Positions 43,532 to 52,488 of a stretch of DNA of 64,000 nt are shown piece by piece. A program made the position numbers and the translations under genes. Every line of letters begins with the position of its first letter. Position 1 is the first letter of the stretch. The stretch comes from Planctomycetaceae bacterium (lineage in GTDB: Bacteria > Planctomycetota > Planctomycetia > Planctomycetales > Planctomycetaceae), in assembly GCA_002724315.1 (NCBI GenBank), contig PBOJ01000124.1, positions 62,001-126,000 of the forward strand, in the 5' to 3' direction. The notes below the pieces were generated by a model. It did no database searches, was not told the DNA's origin, and worked only from the letters and a program-made list of their open reading frames with translations.

Positions 43532-44266
43532 CTAGCGTTTGGCCTTGTTCCGGCGATGGAGCAGCACCTGGACACCCTGGAAGTTGTTGACCGCCAGGAT
43601 CCCGGCCAGGGTTTCGGCCTTGGGCTCGAGTTTGCCATCGGGATTTTCGACCTTCACGGCGACGGCGATCACGTTTTCGGCGCCCGAGGCCAGGCCGGCG
43701 GCCTGGCGGACGTCGCGGCGGCCTTTGCGGTTGCCCAGGGCCAGGATCCGGAAGGGGCCGAGGATCTTTCCTCCCGCTTCGGTCGGTTGGCTGCGACTCG
43801 CGCCTTTACCGAATTCGGGGATGCGGAAACTGACCTGGTCGCCCGGATCCACATGCTGGGGGTTGAAGGTTCTCGAATCGACCGGCAGCCACATCACGCG
43901 TTCGTTGTCGGCGATCAGCTCGTTGATGTCCTTGATGGCCGGGGTGGTCAGATCGCGGTGCATCACCAGTTCGGCTTCACCGGAAACGGCCAGGTCACGG
44001 GCGGCCTTCTGGCCGATCACCAGGTCCCTCTGGTCCCAGAGAACAGCAACCTGTGCCAACTGCGATTCATGGCTCTTGGGCATCGAGATCGGCACCAGGT
44101 CGTCGGACTGGATCACGTCGCCTCGTTTGACGTCGGCCGGCTGGGAGACGCCGACGAAACTGACGAGTTCGACCCGGCTGGCTTCCCGTTCCAGATACAG
44201 CCAGTTGCAGACGAAGCCCACGACGCCCATCGCCACAGCGATCATGATGCCCTGTGCACCCTTCAT
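43532..44266 (-). CDS. cpaB: CpaB/RcpC-like pilus assembly protein
   Basis: A 244-residue periplasmic protein with an N-terminal TM (7-24). The SAF-like domain appears in VKRGDVIQSDDLVPISMPKSHESQLA followed by the IGQKAARDLAVSGEAELVMHRDL pattern, typical of CpaB (which acts with the secretin in the outer envelope). The partner secretin is missing from the window. It overlaps the upstream gene by four bases (ATGA) and precedes the FHA-TadA gene by 45 bases. Confidence 0.82.
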   Translation of the reverse strand: MKGAQGIMIAVAMGVVGFVCNWLYLEREASRVELVSFVGVSQPADVKRGDVIQSDDLVPISMPKSHESQLAQVAVLWDQRDLVIGQKAARDLAVSGEAELVMHRDLTTPAIKDINELIADNERVMWLPVDSRTFNPQHVDPGDQVSFRIPEFGKGASRSQPTEAGGKILGPFRILALGNRKGRRDVRQAAGLASGAENVIAVAVKVENPDGKLEPKAETLAGILAVNNFQGVQVLLHRRNKAKR

Positions 44267-45243
44267 GTTGACTCCCGCTTGCCCGGTGACGCCGGGCGTG
44301 TTCTAGGTGTCCCCGGCTGAACCGGGGTGAAGACGTTCAGCATACCATGCCATCTGCCCGAGTTGTCATGTCGCACTGAGATGACCACTGTACGGCCGGA
44401 GGGGTGTTGCCAACGGGCAGTCCAGCCATCGCGGTGCCGGGACGGTGGCGATGTCGTTGACCAGCCGTTGTCATGAAGTTCGCGTTCGAAGTGGTTCCAC
44501 CAGCCGTCCGGCCCCGGTGATCCGGTGAAGACCACCAGTCGCTCGGGGTCGCCGTCGCCGACCGACAGCAGTCGGCGACAGTCGGTCGGCAGTCTGATTG
44601 GTTCGGTGGCCACGTTACCGGCGGCGGCAAACGTCCAGGTGACCCACTCGTCCTGGGGAGTCCGGGTGGCCAGTCCCCAGCCAACCACCCGTCGCTGGCC
44701 CAGCAGTCGGCGGACAGCTACGACCATCGGCAGCGGACCTTCGAGTCGATGCAGCGAGGTGGTGGCCTGTGACGGTTCCGAGTCCAAATGTGGTCGGCGA
44801 TCGGCCAGGACTGTCAGCAGCTGCTGTTCAGCCTCGTCGGCGTCCCTCTCAGGCCATCCCGCCGAGTCGGCCGTATCGCGAATGGAACTCTCGAGTGCCC
44901 GGTAGGCCGCCTCGCGATCACCGATCAGCCTCCGGCGATGGATCGTTGTGGCCAACTCGCCGAGCTGAAGATCATCGGGTTCGGTCCAGGCCGTTCCGGC
45001 TCCGGTGACGCGATCGGCATCCGCGGTCGATTCGAGTCCCGGTTCGTTCCACCAGGCGGTCAACTGGCGTCCCAGCGCCAGCCCGATAACCAGCAGCAGT
45101 CCGATGGCCAGCAGATCGGTCGCACGACGGCGGTACCACCTGGCCGACTCGCCGACTCCACCGGACGCGGCGGATTCCAGGGACGCCAACGGATGGTCGG
45201 TCGCCGGGGCGTCGGGATCGAGATGGTTGACTTGGTCGGACAC
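44263..45243 (-). CDS. One-TM protein in the Tad-like operon, unknown function
   Basis: A 326-residue protein with a short cytoplasmic N-tail, a TM at about 47-64 (LLAIGLLLVIGLALGRQLTAWW) and a large polar domain. WVTWTFAAAGNVATEPIRLPTDCRRLLSVGDGDPERLVVFTGSPGPDGWWNHFERELHDNGW may form a sensor-like alpha/beta fold, but I do not recognise it. Overlaps cpaB by four bases and starts 15 bases after the TadE-like gene, so it is part of the operon and may assist pilus assembly. Confidence 0.65.
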   Translation of the reverse strand: MSDQVNHLDPDAPATDHPLASLESAASGGVGESARWYRRRATDLLAIGLLLVIGLALGRQLTAWWNEPGLESTADADRVTGAGTAWTEPDDLQLGELATTIHRRRLIGDREAAYRALESSIRDTADSAGWPERDADEAEQQLLTVLADRRPHLDSEPSQATTSLHRLEGPLPMVVAVRRLLGQRRVVGWGLATRTPQDEWVTWTFAAAGNVATEPIRLPTDCRRLLSVGDGDPERLVVFTGSPGPDGWWNHFERELHDNGWSTTSPPSRHRDGWTARWQHPSGRTVVISVRHDNSGRWHGMLNVFTPVQPGTPRTRPASPGKREST

Positions 45244-45258
45244 GGTGGTTGTGACGGG

Positions 45259-46272
45259 TTAGTTCAGCAGGGTTGACTCGAAAGATTCCAGCTGCTGGAT
45301 CAGGGGAATGTAGGCGGCGTCGGATTGTCCGTTCATCCGGGCTCGCCGGGCCAACTCGCGATACATTCTCAGGAAATCCCGCGTCAGCGCGCCGGGAATG
45401 CCGGCCTGGTTGAGGCTCTCTCTTGGTCTGGCGCGACCCTGGATCTGTTCGACCAGTCGGTCGGTGAACCTGGAGAGATCCGCGGGGTCGCTGGTTCGGG
45501 CATTCCGGGGAGGACGTGGGTAATAGTCGCGGTTGCCGTAGAAGCTGGCCAACTCACCGTCGCGGTCGAAAAGGTCCATCCCGCGACGGTTCAGGCCACT
45601 TCGCAATGCCGTGGCCAACTGACGAAAACGGGCCGTGTGCATTGCCGTCACGTTTTGCCAGCGTCCGGCCAGGTCGGGGTAAAGACGTAGAGAGCGTCGA
45701 GAATCGTTGGATGACAGGTTCATCTGCCAGAACTGCCAGCAATTGTCGAGGACGGGAAAGTCCACCTCGTGCCGGTAACCCCTGGGCGGCAATTGTCCCA
45801 GGACGGGGAAACCCCGTTCGACGGAGGCCTGCCCGGTGATCATCCCGCGGCGGACGTCCAGCAGGTCCTGATCGACTCGCAATCCTCGGCCGGATTGTGG
45901 GTCGATGAGCATCGGGCCGCGGGCGACCGCGTGTTGGTCGTAGAGGGCCAGTTGCGTTGTCGGAACCGAGATGCTTGGCACGTGGGATCGATCGACGCTC
46001 ATCCGGGCTGGTGCCGGGAATCCGGGAGGATTGGGCATGTCCTGTGCGTCTGTGCGTGGGTTGGCTCGCCAGATCGATCTCCACGCGGCCTCGCGGGCAT
46101 GGATCTGGGTGCGGACCTTGAAGGTGGCGGCCCAGCCGATGAGGATCATCAATCCCATGACGAACAACAGCACCGGCAGGCTGAGCACCAGTTCGAGTGG
46201 TGCCAGGCCGCGACGGCCGGACCGCTTGCCGGGAACGACCCGGTCTCGCGTTGTTGTCCGATAGGCCTGCAT
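45259..46272 (-). CDS. TadE-like pseudopilin
   Basis: A 337-residue protein from ATG 46272. The N-terminus RRGLAPLELVLSLPVLLFVMG is a prepilin-type signal: cleavage after Gly22 places Leu1 with Glu at +5 and a hydrophobic helix. This matches TadE/TadF minor pilins, although the body is much longer than theirs (about 130-200 residues). The long upstream open frame overlaps the previous gene and is rejected. The gap to the TadG-like stop is only eight bases. Confidence 0.75.
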   Translation of the reverse strand: MQAYRTTTRDRVVPGKRSGRRGLAPLELVLSLPVLLFVMGLMILIGWAATFKVRTQIHAREAAWRSIWRANPRTDAQDMPNPPGFPAPARMSVDRSHVPSISVPTTQLALYDQHAVARGPMLIDPQSGRGLRVDQDLLDVRRGMITGQASVERGFPVLGQLPPRGYRHEVDFPVLDNCWQFWQMNLSSNDSRRSLRLYPDLAGRWQNVTAMHTARFRQLATALRSGLNRRGMDLFDRDGELASFYGNRDYYPRPPRNARTSDPADLSRFTDRLVEQIQGRARPRESLNQAGIPGALTRDFLRMYRELARRARMNGQSDAAYIPLIQQLESFESTLLN

Positions 46273-46280
46273 GGGGGATC

Positions 46281-47819
46281 TCAGTGACTGACCAGGTTGT
46301 CGAGTGTTTCGCCGGGGATTCTCGAGAAGGGGCCGCTCCGCAGCGTTCCGGCCCGGGGATCGAGTCCCGAGGGTGAGCGGGCCAGGATCTGCTGCAACTC
46401 CGGCAGCGAGGCGGGCATGATCCGCGTGGTCCAGTTCTGGCTCATCAGGTCCCACCGCTGCGGCCAGTTTTCGCGGTATGGGATCGGACGCCATCCGGTG
46501 ATTTCGCGGGTCTCGGGATCACGGATCGGCACCCAGCGAACCCAGGATCCGTTGACACGGACATAACGTGGTTCGGGCAAGTAGACCTGCAGTTGGGCGA
46601 ACGACTGCGCGTCGGAAAATTCCGAGAGAGGATTCTCGAACAGTCCCGGACCCATCTCTTCAATATGCCGGCGATAGACGACGGCCAGCAGATGGTAGTC
46701 GCGATTGAGGTGCAGGTTCACCTGCCGCCATCCTCCCGATGACTGCATCTGCTTCATCCGGCTCGGATGCGTTCCGTCGATCATTCGCCGCATCTGGAAG
46801 GGCAGATTGTTCAGCGGGTATTCCCGGATGAGCAGTCGGTCGAGTTGGCCACGTGTGGCGATCCGCCACAACTCGCCGAAGCGGGACATGCGGGCATCGC
46901 GGTCGAAAAGTTCGAGTTTCTGGTTGTTCCAGAGTTCGAGGTAGTGATTGGCGAGATCACTGCGCTGCTTGACAGCGTCTTCGAAGTACTCCTGGCCGTG
47001 TCCGGCTGCCCCGAAGTCTGATCCGGTCGGTGAGGGATCGATGGCCGGCACGGTTCTGAGCAGAGGATGAGCTTCGGAGGCTTCACCGATGGCCTGGGTG
47101 TTGGACCGGAACAGCACGCAGGCCGGCACATCGCCGGGCTGAAGGCTGCGGCTGACCAGGTTGGGATTCGACGGATCGCGACGAGCGGGATTGGTTGGGC
47201 GGGCGTGTCGTCGGACCGTTTCTCGTGCCGCCGAGACCGCCAGGTGGGGAACGGTTTCGACCAGCGTCCGCTGGTACTCGGGGATCAACTCGTACTCGAG
47301 TACGGACTCGAAAATCGGAAGGAAATGGGCCGCTGCTGCGGCGTGTTCGTCGCCGAATGCGGTGACCGCCCGTTGTTCGAAGGGGATTCGCTGGACCACC
47401 GCCTGGCCGGCCGGCGGAAACTTGGCAAAGGCGGCCTGCAGCAGGTCGCCGCCAGCCAGGCCCCAGGCCTGCAGGATCTCCGGCACCTGGGCTTCGGCAT
47501 TCCGCTGCTGCCCCTCACGCAGATAGGCGGTGATCGCGAAGACCTCGCACAGCAGGTGATTGGTGTGGGCGAGCCCATTGAGTCCGCGGGCCAGCATCAC
47601 CCCGCCGGTGACCGCGGCCGAATCGGCGGCATTCTGCATCTTGAGCTTGTCATCAGCGTGACGGCCGACGTTGGTGATCATCACCAGCAGCATGGTGAAC
47701 ACCAGCAGCACCAGCAGGGTCACGATGCTGATCGTGCCACGTTGGTCACCGTGGAGGCGACCGAGTCGAACCCGAATCCGCGAGCGGATCCGGTGGCTGG
47801 AGGTGTTATCGGTTGGCAT
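46281..47819 (-). CDS. TadG-like pilus assembly protein
   Basis: A 512-residue protein from ATG 47819. It begins HGDQRGTISIVTLLVLLVFTMLLVMI and continues KLKMQNAADSAAVTGGVMLARGLN, the recognisable N-terminal signature of putative Flp pilus-assembly TadG-like proteins (one TM, then QNAADAAA). The remaining 400 residues are soluble and rich in Arg/Gln/Trp; no VWA motif is visible. The start overlaps the stop of the preceding gene by 14 bases. Confidence 0.75.
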   Translation of the reverse strand: MPTDNTSSHRIRSRIRVRLGRLHGDQRGTISIVTLLVLLVFTMLLVMITNVGRHADDKLKMQNAADSAAVTGGVMLARGLNGLAHTNHLLCEVFAITAYLREGQQRNAEAQVPEILQAWGLAGGDLLQAAFAKFPPAGQAVVQRIPFEQRAVTAFGDEHAAAAAHFLPIFESVLEYELIPEYQRTLVETVPHLAVSAARETVRRHARPTNPARRDPSNPNLVSRSLQPGDVPACVLFRSNTQAIGEASEAHPLLRTVPAIDPSPTGSDFGAAGHGQEYFEDAVKQRSDLANHYLELWNNQKLELFDRDARMSRFGELWRIATRGQLDRLLIREYPLNNLPFQMRRMIDGTHPSRMKQMQSSGGWRQVNLHLNRDYHLLAVVYRRHIEEMGPGLFENPLSEFSDAQSFAQLQVYLPEPRYVRVNGSWVRWVPIRDPETREITGWRPIPYRENWPQRWDLMSQNWTTRIMPASLPELQQILARSPSGLDPRAGTLRSGPFSRIPGETLDNLVSH

Positions 47820-48906
47820 TGAAGGCGTGGACGTAGGGGACCAGGGACTTGACACCGTCGTTGGTGACGGTGGCCCGGGCCCAGATGGTGGTGGTGTAAA
47901 CGCGGTTGTTGTATTTCGGGTCGTGGGGTGACGAGTCACCGTCACGGGCCTCTCCACTTTGTGGATCGATCTGGCGACGGGGACCGGCCCACTTGTTGAT
48001 CCTGTGGCTGACCAAATCGGGCGGGCCGCCTGGCCGGACAAGGAACTTGGCCAGGAATCTGCCCGGACCGGGCAACAGGGCGAGGTTGTGCCGCACGGTC
48101 ACGGTGATCGGGTCTCGCCAACCGATTTCGTTGGGCACGTAGGTGTGGGTGGGATGATTGAGCGGGTTGTGGGTGGGGCCGATGTGGGAGTTGAGGTTCT
48201 GGAACCGGATCCAGATCTCGGTGTTCCAGTAGCTGTAGCAGAACTTGTTGTAGAGCCGGGCTTCGGTGGAGGGAGTCACATCGGGGCCGGCGAATTGTTG
48301 CCAGGCTGTCTGAATGGCCAGGAAGTGACTGCGGGCATCGGACTGGATGTCGAGTCCGAGATGCCGTGAGGGTGAGATGGTGGCACAGGCGGTCACCGCC
48401 GTGCGGTGCGGATATTCGAGCTTGAGCATATTCTCGGCGGAGTTGACCTCGGCGTTTTCGGTGAGACCGTCAATCCGCGTGCCACCGATGAAGTTGTAAC
48501 CGCGGCTTTTTCCCGGCCGCAGTTCGGGGGCGCGGATCATGTTCTGGAAATGAACTTCCTCGCCGAACGGATCGGTCGAATCGTCGCCTTCGACCTCGGT
48601 GACATGCTGGGGCACCCAGGCGGCGATGCTACGGGCAGCACCGTAGGCGGCGTAGTTGATCACCACCTGAGCGATCATCAACTGGCTGACCTGGACGATG
48701 AACATCACGAGCATCACGAAGATCGGCAGTGTCAGCACGAACGAGAGACTCTGCACGCCGCCACGCTGGCAACGGTGCAACTGGACCAGACGCCGCAGGT
48801 CGAAGCGGCAACCGCTGGCACGGATCACCACGATCAACGCCAGCATCGCCGCGGCCAGGGCGAACAGCGCGGGTCGGCAATCGTCGAGGATCACTCGCAG
48901 TGCCAT
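47806..48906 (-). CDS. TadE/TadF-like membrane protein with an additional TM
   Basis: A 366-residue protein. One hydrophobic segment near the N-terminus (about 12-30) is followed by RGGVQSLSFVLTLPIFVMLVMFIVQVSQLMIAQVVINYAAYGAARSIAAW, a TadE-like helix (prepilin-type class III motif weak: Gly then Val-Gln-Ser-Leu-Ser). The C-terminal domain is a beta-rich soluble region ending VKSLVPYVHAFNANR. It is coupled to the next gene by a 14-base overlap and follows the prepilin peptidase gene by 43 bases. Confidence 0.7.
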   Translation of the reverse strand: MALRVILDDCRPALFALAAAMLALIVVIRASGCRFDLRRLVQLHRCQRGGVQSLSFVLTLPIFVMLVMFIVQVSQLMIAQVVINYAAYGAARSIAAWVPQHVTEVEGDDSTDPFGEEVHFQNMIRAPELRPGKSRGYNFIGGTRIDGLTENAEVNSAENMLKLEYPHRTAVTACATISPSRHLGLDIQSDARSHFLAIQTAWQQFAGPDVTPSTEARLYNKFCYSYWNTEIWIRFQNLNSHIGPTHNPLNHPTHTYVPNEIGWRDPITVTVRHNLALLPGPGRFLAKFLVRPGGPPDLVSHRINKWAGPRRQIDPQSGEARDGDSSPHDPKYNNRVYTTTIWARATVTNDGVKSLVPYVHAFNANR

Positions 48907-48949
48907 GTCGTGTGGTTATTCGAAAGGGAGCGGATCGGGAAAGGGAGGG

Positions 48950-49513
48950 TCAGATGTACTCTCGCAGCGACTCGGCGGCCCCGGTGAGAGTCATCAGCAC
49001 ACCGGCCAGGGCTGAGGGTGCCAGGAACAGGGATCTCTTCAACGGTTCGCGTTCGGCCGTCTCCAGCGGGACCCAGCCTCGCGAGCGAACAACCAGTGCC
49101 AGGTGGCGGGCGGTGCCGACCAGGATTCGGCCGGCTCCGATCTGCCAGATCAGCATCGCCAATCCGGTGACGCCGCCGAGCACAATCGTCCACAGCAGAG
49201 CCGTCAGCCCGTGCTGCAGGCCCAGAAACGCTCCGACGGTGGCCAGCAACTTGACGTCGCCACCACCCATGTCCGAGAGCAAAAAACAGGTCAGCATGAT
49301 GCCTCCACAGCCGACGATCCCGAGAAGGCTCTCGGTCAGTCCGGTCGTGTCGAGTTCCAGGCGGCCCGCCTCCGACAGTCGAATGGCTCCAAAGAGTACC
49401 CCGGCAATCAGGCCGGGGTAGGTGGTCCAGTTGAAGATGCGGCCCTTGAGGACATCTGTCACCGAGGCGACCAACAACAGGCTCACCAGGACGATTTGTG
49501 ATAACTCCGGCAT
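48950..49513 (-). CDS. Prepilin peptidase (TadV/CpaA, A24 type)
   Basis: A 187-residue polytopic aspartic protease that processes Flp prepilins. The two catalytic Asp are Asp20 (LLVASVTDVLKGRIFNW) and Asp86 in the GxGD motif DMGGGDVKLLA. Length and TM count (about five to six) match the short CpaA form without the N-methyltransferase domain. ATG 49513 is chosen over an ATG 15 codons upstream because it starts at the first TM helix. It follows the pilin gene by 58 bases. Confidence 0.85.
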   Translation of the reverse strand: MPELSQIVLVSLLLVASVTDVLKGRIFNWTTYPGLIAGVLFGAIRLSEAGRLELDTTGLTESLLGIVGCGGIMLTCFLLSDMGGGDVKLLATVGAFLGLQHGLTALLWTIVLGGVTGLAMLIWQIGAGRILVGTARHLALVVRSRGWVPLETAEREPLKRSLFLAPSALAGVLMTLTGAAESLREYI

Positions 49514-49571
49514 GGACGAAGCGTTCTCCACGACGGCCCGCTTGACCCGACGGGTCACCGGCCGGGCCGAT

Positions 49572-49793
49572 CTAGCGAACCGCTTCGTCGGTGCTCTGTT
49601 CCAGTGACTGCAGGCCCTTGTCGAAATAGTTGCGGATGGCCGGCCAGCCGAACTTGATGATCACGATCAACACCGGCAACGCGATGGCTGCGATGATCAG
49701 TACGGTTTCGAGCGTCAACGCTCCGCGTTCGTCACGGTGCAGTCTTCGCAGCAGACGCCCCGTCCGATGAATCAACGGCTTGATGAATCGCAT
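49572..49793 (-). CDS. flp: Flp-type prepilin
   Basis: A 73-residue pilin precursor. RRDERGALTLETVLIIAAIALPVLIVI shows a basic leader, cleavage after Gly24 and Glu29 at position +5, followed by a 20-residue hydrophobic helix and a short polar tail with FDKGLQSLEQ, just as in Flp/Fap pilins. Predicted to be the major subunit of the Tad-like pilus. It is the second gene of the block, 27 bases after the first small pilin-like gene. Confidence 0.85.
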   Translation of the reverse strand: MRFIKPLIHRTGRLLRRLHRDERGALTLETVLIIAAIALPVLIVIIKFGWPAIRNYFDKGLQSLEQSTDEAVR

Positions 49794-49820
49794 GTCGTCT
49801 TCCTCTGTCTGTGTGCCCGG

Positions 49821-50018
49821 CTACACGAAGGGCCAGGCCACCAGGGAGCAGATAATCTCGTAAACCACGGTGATCGCGTTGCGGCTCATGGGGATCAGCA
49901 ACGCCGCCATCGAGAGGATCACGGCCAGGACCAGCACGAAGTCCAGAGACGCCGCGGCACGGCGCGACGGCTTGTGGACTGTCGGATCAACCGCTGCTGT
50001 CCGTTTCGCCGGTTGCAC
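49821..50018 (-). CDS. Second small prepilin-like protein, GTG start
   Basis: A 65-residue protein starting with GTG at 50018, seven bases after AGAGG (50030-50026). RRAAASLDFVLVLAVILSMAALLIPM resembles a prepilin leader and helix, but the residue at -1 is Ala and +5 is Asp instead of Glu if cleavage is after Ala21. This may be a minor pilin or a variant. As the first gene after a 114-base upstream region, it is the presumed start of the operon. Confidence 0.7.
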   Translation of the reverse strand: MQPAKRTAAVDPTVHKPSRRAAASLDFVLVLAVILSMAALLIPMSRNAITVVYEIICSLVAWPFV

Positions 50019-50132
50019 GTCTGGACCTCTGTTGACCGGACCGTTTGTCGAATGGCCACCTTGCCGGATGGTGGGGCAAACTCACAGCCACCTGAACTTC
50101 ATCGTATCGCGCAATCCTGAAGGGTTCCAGAT

Positions 50133-51551
50133 TCACCCGTACGCAATCCAGCCCCAGTCTTCCATCAGGCGGTAAAACCACGGGGCTTGGAAGGGATTGG
50201 GAGGCGGGGGATATTTTTTCCAGGTGTGCAGCAGCGGGAAGACAGCCGAGACGATCGAGAGTGCTGCCAGAATCCAGGCCACCCGCAATGGCGTGCGGCC
50301 GGAAGCCGGGGATCGCGGAGTGTTGCCCGGCGGGGTCGTTGGTGATCCGGTTTCGCCCCACGAGTCGACCACCGGGACCAGGGACATCAACCACAGCGGC
50401 ACCAGCCACAGCGACCATCGCAACGCACAACTGACCCCTCCGTAGTTGTAGTTCTGGGTTCGGGTCAGATAGAAGCCCAGCACCACGGTGGTCAACAGAC
50501 CGGTCCACGCGGACAGCCGTAGCAGCGGAGATTCTCGCCGGCGGACCCGATTCGAGATCGTCAGCAGGCCGATCAGGAAGACGGGCGAGAGGGAAAAAAT
50601 GCCGTGGTGGCCGACCAGGCAGTGCAGCAGGTAAATCGCCGGCGAGTCATTTGCCTTGTCGATTCCCTGCGGGTTGAGCCAGTAGCTCTGTTGGCCGTCA
50701 ACCGCCCAGAGATATTTCTCGGTACCGTAATAGGCGTAGAACGGCTTCCAGCCTCCGGTGGCGATCATGTTGGTCCCGATGAACGCCGCGGCCACAAGTG
50801 CTGACGCTGGCAGGAAAAATGCCAGTGTGCGGCGGCGATCGGCTCGGAGCAGCAACCAACCGGCGACGGCCACCAGGGACGTGGCCGGCAGGTCATTGGC
50901 CGCAGCCCAGCCGGCGAACAACCCGGCGAAAATGAAGTGTCGGGGACAGAGGTCTCCGTCGACTGTGACCCGCAACACAGCCGCAACGACGAACACCACG
51001 GCCGTGGCGGCAACCGTGTGGTTGTTCAGGGACACCAGGAACGGCAGCAGCAGTGTACCGACCGACGCGGTGACCAGCACCAGCACGCGGGTCGATCGGT
51101 GTTGGGCGTACCGATCGAGCATCCGGGCCAGCACCACCAGGGCAATTGTCCACGGCAGCCAGTTGACCAGCAGGAGGATGCATCGCGAGACCGTTTCGGT
51201 GTTGTCGAGAAGGGTCCAGCTGCTTGCGCCGCGGATTCCCGCATACACGCCGGCCACCAGTGTGGGAAACAGCGGAGGTTTGCTGGAATAGAAGTGGCCA
51301 TCGTGCCGCACCTTGTCGATCGTGCGGAAACGCAGCCGCCGCTTGCCCGAGGGCTTGTGGAGTACTTCCAGTGAGTCGATCTCGTCTATCCGGTACGTGC
51401 CCCGTTCAACCAGTGACCAGACGGTGGCCCACCGGGACCGATCGTTGGCACTCAGGCAACTTTCGGCCCGGACAATTCCCAGGGCGGCAACCAGTGATCC
51501 CAGCCCGACGAGTCCCCAGCGGACCGTGGGGCTCAGTGGAGGATCAGACAC
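50133..51551 (-). CDS. Polytopic membrane protein, possible lipid-linked glycosyltransferase
   Basis: A 472-residue protein with about ten TM segments. Loop 1 (YRIDEIDSLEVLHKPSG ... DKVRHDGHFYSSKPPLFPTLVAG) and the pattern YYGTEKYLWAVDGQQSYWLNP resemble GT-C-like transferases, in which an Asp/Glu pair in loop 1 is catalytic, but the assignment is weak. It is upstream of the Tad-like block on the same strand and separated by 114 bases. Substrate unknown. Confidence 0.55.
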   Translation of the reverse strand: MSDPPLSPTVRWGLVGLGSLVAALGIVRAESCLSANDRSRWATVWSLVERGTYRIDEIDSLEVLHKPSGKRRLRFRTIDKVRHDGHFYSSKPPLFPTLVAGVYAGIRGASSWTLLDNTETVSRCILLLVNWLPWTIALVVLARMLDRYAQHRSTRVLVLVTASVGTLLLPFLVSLNNHTVAATAVVFVVAAVLRVTVDGDLCPRHFIFAGLFAGWAAANDLPATSLVAVAGWLLLRADRRRTLAFFLPASALVAAAFIGTNMIATGGWKPFYAYYGTEKYLWAVDGQQSYWLNPQGIDKANDSPAIYLLHCLVGHHGIFSLSPVFLIGLLTISNRVRRRESPLLRLSAWTGLLTTVVLGFYLTRTQNYNYGGVSCALRWSLWLVPLWLMSLVPVVDSWGETGSPTTPPGNTPRSPASGRTPLRVAWILAALSIVSAVFPLLHTWKKYPPPPNPFQAPWFYRLMEDWGWIAYG

Positions 51552-51573
51552 CGGCGGCTCCTGGGCTGCGGTT

Positions 51574-52488
51574 TCAGAGACAGTCTCGCAGCTGAATGTG
51601 ATGCTGCCCCAGTTGGCCGCCGTAGTTGCCCGCTCCGATCAACTCGACCCCTTCGCAGCCGACTGCGGTGGCCAGCCCGACCCGCATGGCTTCGGTGACC
51701 GATTCGAGCGTCAGGCCATCGATGACGATCTCGTAGACGGCCTCGACGGTTTCGGGCAGCACCGAATCGACCTGGGCCCGCAAGGTCGGACACCACGCGT
51801 CATTGGTGCTGGCTTTGAGGGCCTTGTACTGGGAGCCGACCTTGCTGCCGCTGCGGACGAGTCCTCCGGGAAACGGCAGGATGCAGTCGGACACGTCTCT
51901 CATCGCCTCGGCGGCGGCCGTTGCCGCTGCCAGCGCCTGGTCTCCGGTGCTGCCACAGATCAACAGGTTTCCGCCGGCAACGCCCTTGGTGGACCCGAGA
52001 CGCTCTTCGCAAAGGAACTCGCCGTCCATCACTGGTACCCGCCACAGTCGGCGGTCACCGAGTTTCTTCGAGCCCTGGTAACCGTCGCCGAAGAACCTCA
52101 ACTGGCCACCGACGTTGATCCATTTTTCCGGGTCGCCGTCAGTCAGACCGTTGTAACAGGCGGTGGTGGGACAGGTGAGCACGCACTGGCCGATCCGGTC
52201 GATGACCGCCTGGGCCAGCGCCTCGCGGTTGAAGGCGAATATCAACAGGGAGACGCCGGGGCGACCGTCGGGAGTCTGGTCGGGGCCAAGACGATGCTCG
52301 ATCGCGGCCTCGGCGTTGCAGGCGATCACGCTGGTGGCGAAACCGGTTGCCTGGATCCCGGCCGTTTCGGCCCACTCGGCGGATACGGCCGTCACGATCA
52401 CTCGCGTACCGACCATCGTGAAGGCCTCGGCAAACGTGTCGGCAATCGCCACTCCGTTGTGCTCGAAGGTCTCCATTGCTGTCGCCAT
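51574..52488 (-). CDS. ftr: Formylmethanofuran:tetrahydromethanopterin formyltransferase
   Basis: A 304-residue protein that transfers the formyl group between methanofuran and tetrahydromethanopterin in C1 metabolism (fhcD in methylotrophs). Motifs match along the whole length: VAIADTFAEAFTMVGTRVIVTA, TGFATSVIACNAEAAIE, QTPDGRPG, LTCPTTACYNGL, FFGDGYQ, GGLVRSGSKVGSQY, LKASTNDAWCPTL and GNYGGQLGQHHIQL. Planctomycetes are known to contain this pathway. No other pathway gene is next to it; a 125-base gap precedes the DUF1501 gene. Confidence 0.92.
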   Translation of the reverse strand: MATAMETFEHNGVAIADTFAEAFTMVGTRVIVTAVSAEWAETAGIQATGFATSVIACNAEAAIEHRLGPDQTPDGRPGVSLLIFAFNREALAQAVIDRIGQCVLTCPTTACYNGLTDGDPEKWINVGGQLRFFGDGYQGSKKLGDRRLWRVPVMDGEFLCEERLGSTKGVAGGNLLICGSTGDQALAAATAAAEAMRDVSDCILPFPGGLVRSGSKVGSQYKALKASTNDAWCPTLRAQVDSVLPETVEAVYEIVIDGLTLESVTEAMRVGLATAVGCEGVELIGAGNYGGQLGQHHIQLRDCL

